A DNA stretch of 64,000 bases, taken from positions 62,001 through 126,000 of the forward strand of contig NZ_BDBR01000030.1 of the NCBI RefSeq assembly GCF_001613085.1, written 5' to 3'. A program made the position numbers and the translations under genes. The stretch comes from Nocardia salmonicida NBRC 13393. Lineage in GTDB: Bacteria; Actinomycetota; Actinomycetes; Mycobacteriales; Mycobacteriaceae. Position 1 is the first letter of the stretch; each line of letters opens with the position of its first letter. Under the pieces are notes generated by a model. It had not been told where the DNA came from. It did not search any database and was given only the letters and a program-made list of their open reading frames with translations. Of this stretch, positions 7,634-14,572 are shown piece by piece.

Positions 7634-7906
7634 ATGATGTTCGCGATCGAGCTCACCGAGCCGAGCCCGGTGCCCGCACCCCCGGATCCCGCGCCGCCGG
7701 GCCCCGCGCCCGACCCGTTCCCGCCGGGTCCCGGCGACCCCGTGCCCGCGCCGCCCGTCCCGCCCGGCCCGGCTCCGGTACCCGCTCCGCCGGTACCGCC
7801 CGGTCCCGATCCGGTGCCGGCCCCGCCGACTCCGCCCGGTCCCGGTGAGCCGGTACCCCCACCTGCCCCGCCCGGCCCCGACCCGGTGCCGCCACCGGTC
7901 TTTTGA
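7634..7906 (+). CDS. small proline-rich repeat protein, unknown function
   Basis: A 90-residue ORF with AGGAGG at 7626-7631 and tandem ATGs at 7634 and 7637. After MMFAIELTEP the rest is almost entirely Pro, Gly, Ala, Val and Asp in imperfect units like PVPAPPVPPGPDP of about 12-14 residues. There is no signal peptide or membrane segment. The good ribosome site and upstream SigF-like box favour a real gene, but the composition could also come from GC-rich noncoding drift, so I am only moderately sure. It is followed 21 bases later by the convergent PAS-ANTAR gene. Confidence 0.5.
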   Translation: MMFAIELTEPSPVPAPPDPAPPGPAPDPFPPGPGDPVPAPPVPPGPAPVPAPPVPPGPDPVPAPPTPPGPGEPVPPPAPPGPDPVPPPVF

Positions 7907-7927
7907 TGACCTGGTGTCCGTCGGACC

Positions 7928-8614
7928 CTAGCTGAGGGTGTCGACCTGGGCGCCTTCGTGCGCGGTCAGCAGCACGTGGTCGAGCCGGGTTCTCAGCCGC
8001 ACCTCGTCACTGGCCACGGTCGGCAACTCGGCCACCACGTGTTCGGCGATCGCGCGCAGCTTCACGTTGGTCTCCTGCGAACGCCACCGAAGCACCCGGA
8101 ACGCCTGGTCGGCATTGACGCCGTAGGCGAGCATCAACGCGCCCTTGGCCTGCTCGATCACCACGCGCGCCTCCAGCAGTCCCGGCAGCGTGCTGTCGAG
8201 CGCCTCGCGCCGGTATTCGGCCGCGGTATCGGACAGGTCGATGTAGTAGCCCTCGGTGCCGATCACCGTCCCGTCCTCGTCGACGAGCGGCTCCGACACG
8301 ACCAGCACATCACGCACCCGCCCCTGCGTATCGACGATGCGGTGATGGCTGGAGAACACGCCGCTGTCCTCGACCGAGGTGATCATCGCCGCGACCCGAT
8401 CCCGATCGTCGGGGTGCTTGTGCGAGACCAGCATCTCGGTCGTCGGCACGGTGCCGGGCAGGTACCCGTGCATCTTCGCGACCTCGTCGGACCATTCCCA
8501 TTGCCGGTCGGCCGATCGAAAGCGGAAACGGCCGACCGTCAACGAGTCGCCCACTCCGATCACGCGCTCGACAAGAGCGCGCTCTGCCATGGATTCGTCG
8601 TCCCGTTCGGTCAT
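7928..8614 (-). CDS. PAS-ANTAR domain regulator (RNA-binding antiterminator type)
   Basis: A 228-residue protein. A PAS fold (about residues 25-130) carries the WEWSDEVAKMHGY start, the HPDDRDRV motif typical of PAS_3 folds and a closing GTEGYYIDLSD strand. The C-terminal ANTAR domain (about 140-200) is seen in VVIEQAKGALMLAYGVNADQAFRVLRWRSQETNVKLR, which has the conserved Ala and aromatic helix pattern. ANTAR domains bind RNA to prevent transcription termination; the PAS domain would sense a signal. ATG 8614 (MTERDD) is preferred over the ORF start 39 bases further upstream. The structured leader at 7514-7612 is a possible nearby RNA target. Confidence 0.88.
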   Translation of the reverse strand: MTERDDESMAERALVERVIGVGDSLTVGRFRFRSADRQWEWSDEVAKMHGYLPGTVPTTEMLVSHKHPDDRDRVAAMITSVEDSGVFSSHHRIVDTQGRVRDVLVVSEPLVDEDGTVIGTEGYYIDLSDTAAEYRREALDSTLPGLLEARVVIEQAKGALMLAYGVNADQAFRVLRWRSQETNVKLRAIAEHVVAELPTVASDEVRLRTRLDHVLLTAHEGAQVDTLS

Positions 8615-8645
8615 GGTCTGATTATTCACCCTGGATGGCGCGCCT

Positions 8646-8670
8646 GTTTGCACCTGGCAGACCCGGGTAG
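8646..8670 (+). promoter_or_regulatory. SigF-type promoter for csbD
   Basis: GTTT (8646-8649), exactly 15 bases, GGGTAG (8665-8670): the best match in the window to the SigF consensus GTTT-N15-GGGTAT. It is 69 bases upstream of the CsbD start; CsbD family genes are classical general-stress sigma targets. Confidence 0.7.
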
Positions 8671-8738
8671 GCCGTTGATGGGTCCCCAGGACGGCCCACG
8701 GTCACCAGGTGGCCGAGAAACAGCCTGAAAGGAACACC

Positions 8739-8912
8739 ATGGGTATCGCTGACAAGGCGAAGAACAAGGCCGACGAGCTGGCAGGCAAGGCCAAGGAAGC
8801 TACCGGTCGCGCTACCGACGACCGCGAACTCGAGAACGAGGGCCGCGGCGAGCAGGCGAAGTCGAACCTCAAGGACGCAGGCGAGAAGGTCAAGGACGCT
8901 TTCCGCGACTGA
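8739..8912 (+). CDS. CsbD family general-stress protein
   Basis: A 57-residue, highly charged protein: KAKNKADELAGKAKEATGRATDDRELENEGRGEQ followed by a Lys-rich helix. This is the standard CsbD-like pattern (KxxGxxKExxGxxxxxxxLxxxGxxxQ). ATG 8739 follows GAAAGGA. CsbD proteins are abundant under SigB/SigF control in many bacteria; their biochemical function is unknown. The upstream SigF-type box and a downstream hairpin make it a monocistronic stress gene. Confidence 0.9.
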   Translation: MGIADKAKNKADELAGKAKEATGRATDDRELENEGRGEQAKSNLKDAGEKVKDAFRD

Positions 8913-8928
8913 CCTGCTATACGCCGCC

Positions 8929-8961
8929 CGGGTCATCGGTCCTGCACGGGCCGATGACCCG
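8929..8961 (+). terminator. terminator hairpin after csbD
   Basis: CGGGTCATCGG (8929-8939) pairs perfectly with CCGATGACCCG (8951-8961) across an 11-base loop, 17 bases after the CsbD stop. There is no U-tract, as is usual in actinobacteria. Confidence 0.65.
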
Positions 8962-8993
8962 CGCTCACTCCGCAGGTGCTGGAGGTGATGGAA

Positions 8994-10097
8994 GTGTCCG
9001 CGCATGTTCCGACGGTCGGCGTCGAAGAAGAGTTCCTGCTCACCGATCCCGAGTCCGGGGCGCCCGTGGCGAAGAACACCCAGGTCGCCGCTACCGCGAA
9101 ACGGGCGGGGATCGATCTGCAGTTGGAGCTGACGAGCTGTCAGGTCGAGACGAGCAGCGCGGTGCACTCCGATATCGGCGCCCTGCTGGCGGAATTGCGG
9201 ACATCGCGGCGCCGGGTGGCCGAATGCGCGGACGAGAACGGATCCCGCCTGCTGGCGGTCGGGGTGCCGCCGACCCTGGTCGAGGGATATCCGGTCACCG
9301 ATACACCGCGCTACCAGCGCATCGCGCACTCCTTCGGCATGCTCGCCCACGAGCAGGGGCTGTGCGGGTGCCACGTGCACGTGGCCGTTCCCGACCGCGA
9401 TACAGCGGTCCTGGTCAGCAATTATGTCCGCCCGCGGCTACCGATCCTGCTGGCGTCGACCGCGAATTCGGCGATCTACCGTGGCATCGAAACCGGTTAC
9501 GCGAGTTGGCGCAGCATTCTGTGGCGCCGATGGCCCAGCGCGGGTCCGCCACCGTATTTCACCTCGCTGCGTGACTACGAATCGATCGTCGCGATGATGC
9601 GAGCCAGCGGCAGCATTCTGGACAACAAGATGGTGTATTGGGATGTCCGCCCGTCGGAGAGCTTCCCGACCGTAGAAATCCGGGTCAGTGACGTTCCGGC
9701 GACCGTGGAGGAATCCGCCCTGCTGGCCGCGCTCATTCGAGGAATCGTCAGCACCGCACTCGATGCGATCGCTCAGCACATTCCCGCTCCGGCGGTGTCC
9801 GGCGAGGTATTGCGCGCCGCCTACTGGAACGCCGCGCGCTCAGGTCTGGACGGCGACGGCCTCGACCTTGTCGCCGGTCGCGTCGTTCCCCATCGCGAGC
9901 TACTCGCCGAGCTCATCGACGACATCGCACCGGCACTGCGTCGTTGCGGCGACCACACGTTCGTCACCGAGACGGTCGCGAGACTCGGCGAGCGCGGAAA
10001 CGGCGCGCGTCGGCAACTGGCGGCGTGGAATCGAAGGCGCGAGATCGCCGATGTCATCGGCGAACTCGCCGACGCCACCCTCGAAGGATGCCGCTGA
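8994..10097 (+). CDS. YbdK-type carboxylate-amine ligase (glutamate-cysteine ligase family 2)
   Basis: About 368 residues. The N-terminal VGVEEEFLLTDPESG holds the conserved Glu cluster of the ATP-grasp-like GCS2 family, followed by CGCHVHVAVPDRD (metal-binding His region) and, later, VEIRVSDVPATVEESALLAALIRG. These match YbdK/EgtA-like ligases that join a carboxylate to an amine, often weak gamma-glutamylcysteine synthetases; the true substrate is unknown. GGAGG at 8981-8985 is 8 bases from GTG 8994, the preferred start; ATG 8988 and GTG 8976 are alternatives. A thiol or redox role would fit the surrounding stress genes. Confidence 0.85.
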   Translation: MSAHVPTVGVEEEFLLTDPESGAPVAKNTQVAATAKRAGIDLQLELTSCQVETSSAVHSDIGALLAELRTSRRRVAECADENGSRLLAVGVPPTLVEGYPVTDTPRYQRIAHSFGMLAHEQGLCGCHVHVAVPDRDTAVLVSNYVRPRLPILLASTANSAIYRGIETGYASWRSILWRRWPSAGPPPYFTSLRDYESIVAMMRASGSILDNKMVYWDVRPSESFPTVEIRVSDVPATVEESALLAALIRGIVSTALDAIAQHIPAPAVSGEVLRAAYWNAARSGLDGDGLDLVAGRVVPHRELLAELIDDIAPALRRCGDHTFVTETVARLGERGNGARRQLAAWNRRREIADVIGELADATLEGCR

Positions 10098-10157
10098 CCG
10101 CTTCCGGCGGCATCAGATCCATCACAATCGCTGACACCACCGACTCGGCGTGCTCAA

Positions 10158-10691
10158 ATGGAAACACCTGCCGTCTTGAGCTACCAGGATCGGCCGGGGC
10201 AGTGTGTACCCCTGCCGGTGTCGAGGGATCGAGCACTCGTGAACACCCATTCCAGTCATGGCGACGATACGATCCGGGTCGAGCAATCCGACTCGGCGCT
10301 ACGCGCGGAGGTCACCCTCCATCACACAGCGACCGTGCTGCACGTGCACGGCGAGATCGACGCGTGCAACCTGCTTACGTGGCGCGTGATTCTGGACGAT
10401 GCCATCGCGGCGGAGGGGGAGTCGGGCCATCTGGTGATCGACATCAGAGATGTGACCTTCATGTCGTGCCGGGCGATCCTCGACATGGCTACCCGTGCCC
10501 AACAGAGCGAGCTACGCACGAGCGTGGTCATTCCCGTGCCGTCGGTCACCAACCGGATCATCATCGCCGCAGGCCTCACCGAGTGGCTACCGGTCTACGT
10601 CAGTCGCACCGAAGCCATCGCCGCCGCGCCCACGGTTCCGGTCCAACAGTCCATCCGGACCATCCCGCCGGCGTCGTGGACGACGACGTAG
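10158..10691 (+). CDS. STAS-domain anti-anti-sigma factor, second
   Basis: The STAS core spans about residues 45-155 of 177: ATVLHVHGEIDACNLLTW, then LVIDIRDVTFMSCRAILDMA, where the Ser in MSC occupies the usual phosphorylation position. The N-terminal 27 residues look unstructured, and GTG 10239, with GAGGGA about 11 bases upstream, may be the true start (150 residues). It would antagonise one of the RsbW-like proteins upstream or one elsewhere in the genome. It ends seven bases from a convergent hydrolase gene. Confidence 0.78.
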   Translation: METPAVLSYQDRPGQCVPLPVSRDRALVNTHSSHGDDTIRVEQSDSALRAEVTLHHTATVLHVHGEIDACNLLTWRVILDDAIAAEGESGHLVIDIRDVTFMSCRAILDMATRAQQSELRTSVVIPVPSVTNRIIIAAGLTEWLPVYVSRTEAIAAAPTVPVQQSIRTIPPASWTTT

Positions 10692-10698
10692 GCACGGT

Positions 10699-11484
10699 TC
10701 AATCGTTCGCGACGGAATTCGTCAGGAGCGGGAGCAACGCCTTGGCGCTGACCATGTGGTCCTGTCCGGCGAGCACCCGATGCGTCGCCTGGGGAATCGC
10801 CGCGGCCAACTCCCGCGCCACCTGCTGCATGCCGGGCGGGTTCTTCTCTCCGACAACGACATTCACCGGCACCCGGATGTTCTCGAAACGCTCCACCGGG
10901 GGAAGTACCTCGGTGATGGCGATGTCGTACATCAGCGTGGGAGCGAGTGCCTTCATCGTTGCCCAGCCGGGGAACAGCGGTAGCAGCGCGACGAACGCAC
11001 CCGGCATCCCGATCCCGCGCAGGAAGGCCTTCAGCGCCCGCGCGTTCTTCGCCTCGCCGAGAAGTGCGCGTACCGACTCGCCCAACTCGGCATAGGACGC
11101 CCGCTCGGCCTCGTCGTGCACATAGGGGGCGTCATAGATCACGACCCTGTCGATCTTGTCCGGCACCCGGAGCGCCGCTTCGAGTGCCAGCGCGGCACCC
11201 GACGAATGCCCGTAGAGAATCGCGCGCCCACCGACGGCATCGACAACGGCCTCGATATCGTCGATTTCCCGCTCGATCGCATACGGCAGCTCGTTCCCGC
11301 TGTCCCCACGCCCGCGCCGGTCATAGCTGTAGACGGTGAACTTCGTGGCGAACACCCCCACATCGGCGACAATCGGCCGAAACCTCCGGAAACACGTCGC
11401 TCCGGTGATGTACACCAGTACGGGTCCGTCGCCGGACACGTCATACGCGAGTTCGGTGCCATCCTTCGATGTAGCGATCCTCAT
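10699..11484 (-). CDS. alpha/beta fold hydrolase
   Basis: A 261-residue soluble hydrolase without a signal peptide. The nucleophile elbow is GHSSG (in ILYGHSSGAALALEAAL), the oxyanion region lies early at YITGATCFRRF, and the catalytic His is in AGQDHMV near the end; an acid residue in VPVNVVVGEKN completes the triad region. The YDRRGRGDSG motif is typical of the small-molecule esterase/lactonase/epoxide-hydrolase-like group, so the substrate cannot be fixed. It is transcribed divergently from a secreted lipase gene. Confidence 0.85.
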   Translation of the reverse strand: MRIATSKDGTELAYDVSGDGPVLVYITGATCFRRFRPIVADVGVFATKFTVYSYDRRGRGDSGNELPYAIEREIDDIEAVVDAVGGRAILYGHSSGAALALEAALRVPDKIDRVVIYDAPYVHDEAERASYAELGESVRALLGEAKNARALKAFLRGIGMPGAFVALLPLFPGWATMKALAPTLMYDIAITEVLPPVERFENIRVPVNVVVGEKNPPGMQQVARELAAAIPQATHRVLAGQDHMVSAKALLPLLTNSVAND

Positions 11485-11663
11485 GACTCGTTCCTCTCGG
11501 TGCCGGCGCGCGGATCTCTGATCCGATGTCTTCTACCAGTACGACGCCCTCGCTCCCCGAAACTCATCGGTGCGTCGAGAAGCCCTGCCCGTTCCGAGCT
11601 GTATATTTGCGCCGCAGTCGGACCGGGACGCGCGTTCGACACGGCGAATCGGGAGGATCAGTG

Positions 11664-12875
11664 GTGACGGGTTCGGGCGTGAAGCGGGCAGTCGCTGTGG
11701 CGCTGGCCATCACTGTATCGGCGGTACCCACCGCCTCCGCTGATCCCGCGTCCGACGGACTCGAATTCTATTCGCCCGCACCGGAATCAGTGGTCGGCGA
11801 GCACGGCTCGGTGATCGCGTCCCGACCGATAGTCGGGGATCCCGGACTACCGGGCGCGCATAATTTCCTGGTGCTCTACCGGTCGGTGGATATGCACGGG
11901 CAGCCTGTGGCTGTGTCGGGCACGGTCGCTGTTCCCGAAGGAACTCCGCCGCCCGGTGGTTGGCCGCTGATCTCCTGGGCACACGGAACCACCGGCACCG
12001 CTGATGTGTGCGCGCCTTCGCGCGATACCGGTGCCGAATTCCCCGCCCACGACTACACCTCGTTGACCCGCGAGACGCTGGCTCAGTGGGTGGCCGCCGG
12101 ATACGCGGTGGCGCAGACCGACTATCAGGGTCTGGGTACGCCGGGGCCGCACGGATATCTCATCGGTGAGGCCGAGCAGCGTGCGGTCGCCGACATGGCG
12201 CTGGCCTCGCGCGCGATCGCGCCCGAGATCGGCACTCGCTGGGTGGCGATGGGACATTCCCAGGGCGGCCAGGCCGCGGTGTTCGCCAACGCGCGCTCGC
12301 AGCAGTGGGCGCCGCAGCTGCGGTTGCTGGGTTCGGTGGCCATGGCGCCCGCCTCGCATCTGGGGTCGGTGGTGCGGGTGTTCGCCCTCGCCGAGCGCAC
12401 CGGCATCGCGGAAAAGGTCGACGCGCCGGCCGGGTCGGTGTCGTTCATCCCGTTGTTCATTCGTGGCGCCCAGACCGTCGCCGCTACCGACCCCTCGAAA
12501 TTCCTTGCGGAAGAGGCTGTTTCGATGGTGGATCAGGCCGACGATCGCTGCATCGGACAGTTGCGTGAGCGGAATTCCTGGGGTGGCCTCGGCGCGGGCG
12601 AGGCGTTCTCCGCCGATGCCGACCCCAGCGCGCTGGTGCAGGTCCTCGACGACAACGACCCCAGTGGGTTGCCCCTCACCACCCCGATCCTGGTGCTGCA
12701 AGGCAAGGCCGACACCGTCGTCCTGCCGACGGGCACCGACGCCATGGTCGCCCAGCAGCAGCTCAGCGGCGGATCCGTGGAATACCGCACCTACCCCGGC
12801 GTCGATCACCGGGCCGTCCTCGGCGCGGGCAACGCCGACGCCCTGGCGTGGGTGAACGCCCGCTTCGCCCGTTGA
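11664..12875 (+). CDS. secreted lipase family protein (LIP-type alpha/beta hydrolase)
   Basis: About 403 residues. GGAGG at 11652-11656 fits GTG 11664 (GTG 11661 is also possible). A signal peptide of about 26 residues (KRAVAVALAITVSAVPTASA) ends in a typical Ala-x-Ala site. The mature protein has ISWAHGTTG (oxyanion region), the nucleophile motif GHSQGG, and a C-terminal ILVLQGKADTVV acid strand with the His in VDHRAV. This is the secretory triacylglycerol lipase-like family that is multiplied in Nocardia and related genera. Likely substrates are external lipids or esters. Confidence 0.85.
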   Translation: MTGSGVKRAVAVALAITVSAVPTASADPASDGLEFYSPAPESVVGEHGSVIASRPIVGDPGLPGAHNFLVLYRSVDMHGQPVAVSGTVAVPEGTPPPGGWPLISWAHGTTGTADVCAPSRDTGAEFPAHDYTSLTRETLAQWVAAGYAVAQTDYQGLGTPGPHGYLIGEAEQRAVADMALASRAIAPEIGTRWVAMGHSQGGQAAVFANARSQQWAPQLRLLGSVAMAPASHLGSVVRVFALAERTGIAEKVDAPAGSVSFIPLFIRGAQTVAATDPSKFLAEEAVSMVDQADDRCIGQLRERNSWGGLGAGEAFSADADPSALVQVLDDNDPSGLPLTTPILVLQGKADTVVLPTGTDAMVAQQQLSGGSVEYRTYPGVDHRAVLGAGNADALAWVNARFAR

Positions 12876-12983
12876 AGCGTCCACGGGCGAGGAACCGGAC
12901 GGCGGTCACGATGTCCGGCGGACCACGGCGGATGTCGTCGCGGCGTCCGACGGTCAGGCGTCGGGGTTGGTAGCGTGGCCGAC

Positions 12984-12997
12984 GTGCGCTTGCGCAC
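12984..12997. promoter_or_regulatory. short palindrome upstream of the molybdenum hydroxylase operon
   Basis: GTGCGC-TT-GCGCAC (12984-12997) lies 88 bases before the first gene of the operon. It could be an operator; the regulator is unknown. Confidence 0.3.
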
Positions 12998-13085
12998 AGC
13001 AGTTGCGTAGGTGCTGGTAGCGGGCCTGGAAGGGTCGGCTGCGGTTGCCTGTGGAGTCGCCTGTCCCACGACGAGAGGCCGTTCG

Positions 13086-13589
13086 ATGCGTGCGCGAATC
13101 AGTGTGACCGTCGATGGGCGGACGCGGGTGGTCGACGTCGACACCCGCACCACCCTGTTGGATGTCCTGCGCGAACAGCTGGGCGTCACCAGCCCGAAGA
13201 AGGGCTGCGATCGCGGGCAATGCGGGTCGTGCACGGTCCTGTTGGACGGACGAAGGGCGACCTTGTGCCTCGCGCTGGCCGTCGCCCATGACGGCGCCAC
13301 GATCGTCACCGCCGACGGACTCGCCGACGGCGACGACCTGCATCCGGTCCAGCAAGCCTTCCTCGAACACGACGGCTTCCAGTGCGGATACTGCACGCCG
13401 GGGCAGATCTGTTCGGCGGTGGGCATGCTCGACGAGGTGAAGGCGGGCGCTCCGAGCCAGGTGAGCGCTGATCCGACGGCCGAGAACGCGTTGAGTGCCG
13501 CCGAGATCCGGGAGCGGATGAGCGGCAATCTGTGTCGCTGCGGGGCGTATCCGAACATTGTCGCGGCGATTCAGGAGGTCGCCCGATGA
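13086..13589 (+). CDS. molybdenum hydroxylase [2Fe-2S] subunit (PaoA/YagT type)
   Basis: A 167-residue electron-transfer subunit of the xanthine dehydrogenase/aldehyde oxidoreductase family. The first cluster motif is CDRGQCGSCTVLLDG with a later C in TLCLAL; the second is CGYCTPGQ and CRCGAYPN. ATG 13086 has GAGAGG seven bases upstream. It passes electrons between the Mo centre and the FAD subunit. The next gene starts inside its stop codon (ATGA), so the three subunits are translationally coupled. Unlike E. coli YagT, no Tat signal is seen, so a cytoplasmic enzyme is expected. Confidence 0.92.
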   Translation: MRARISVTVDGRTRVVDVDTRTTLLDVLREQLGVTSPKKGCDRGQCGSCTVLLDGRRATLCLALAVAHDGATIVTADGLADGDDLHPVQQAFLEHDGFQCGYCTPGQICSAVGMLDEVKAGAPSQVSADPTAENALSAAEIRERMSGNLCRCGAYPNIVAAIQEVAR

Positions 13590-14572
13590 GGGAGTTCGCC
13601 TACGAACGCGCCACCGACGCGGGGCACGCGGTCGCCGCGGTTCTCGCCGAACCCGACGCCGTATTCCTCGGCGCGGGAACCAATCTCGTCGATCATCTCA
13701 AACTGGGGATCATCGCGCCCGGCAAGCTGGTGGATGTCAGCAGACTGCCGTTCGATCAGGTGACCGACCTGCCCGACGGTGGTATGCGCATCGGTGCGGC
13801 GGTACGCAATGCCGACCTGGCCGCGCATCCAGTGATCCGGGCCCGCTATCCGATGCTGTCGGCCGCACTCGTGGCGGGAGCGTCCGCCCAACTGCGCAAC
13901 CTCGCCACCACCGGTGGAAACCTGTTGCAGCGCACCAGATGTCCCTACTTCCAGGACTCGACCGTGCCGTGCAACAAGCGCGAGCCGGGCAGCGGATGCT
14001 CGGCGATCGGCGGGTTCGATCGCGACCAGGCCATTCTCGGGGCGTCCAGCCAGTGCATCGCCACCCATCCCTCCGATATGGCGGTGGCGATGGTCGGGCT
14101 GGGCGCGATAGTGCGGGTGCGCGGCGCGCACGGCGAGCGCGAGATCCCGCTGGTCGACCTGTACCGGTTGCCCGGCGACGAACCCGAACGCGACACCGTC
14201 CTCGAACACGGGGACCTGATCACCGCCGTCGACCTGCCCGCGCTCGAGTGGGCTGACACCTCCACCTACCGCAAGGTCCGCGATCGTGCGTCGTTCGCCT
14301 TCGCGCTGGTCTCGGTGGCGGCCGCCGTCGACATCGCCGACGGAGTCGTGCGAGATGTACGGATCGCCTTCGGCGGTGTCGCGGCCAAACCATGGCGAGC
14401 GCACACCGCCGAGGCCGAACTACGCGGGCGGGCTCCCACCGAGGACAACGTCGCCGCCGCGGCGGATGCCGAACTCGCCGACGCGCGCCCACAGCGTCAG
14501 AACGGATTCAAGATCGCCTTGGCGCGCAACGTCCTCGTCGCGACCCTGCGCGAGCTGAGCGAGGCGCCGTGA
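13586..14572 (+). CDS. molybdenum hydroxylase FAD subunit with extra iron-sulfur site (PaoB/YagS type)
   Basis: A 328-residue FAD-binding subunit. LGAGTNLVDHLKLG is the FAD pyrophosphate-binding segment, and TTGGNLLQRTRC continues it. An insertion contains RCPYFQD, PCNKREPGSGC and a later SSQC; these cysteines match the [4Fe-4S] loop known in E. coli PaoB and are absent from ordinary xanthine dehydrogenases. The C-terminal CO-dehydrogenase flavoprotein domain has FGGVAAKPWRA. It overlaps its neighbours at both ends by ATGA/GTGA junctions. Confidence 0.92.
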   Translation: MREFAYERATDAGHAVAAVLAEPDAVFLGAGTNLVDHLKLGIIAPGKLVDVSRLPFDQVTDLPDGGMRIGAAVRNADLAAHPVIRARYPMLSAALVAGASAQLRNLATTGGNLLQRTRCPYFQDSTVPCNKREPGSGCSAIGGFDRDQAILGASSQCIATHPSDMAVAMVGLGAIVRVRGAHGEREIPLVDLYRLPGDEPERDTVLEHGDLITAVDLPALEWADTSTYRKVRDRASFAFALVSVAAAVDIADGVVRDVRIAFGGVAAKPWRAHTAEAELRGRAPTEDNVAAAADAELADARPQRQNGFKIALARNVLVATLRELSEAP

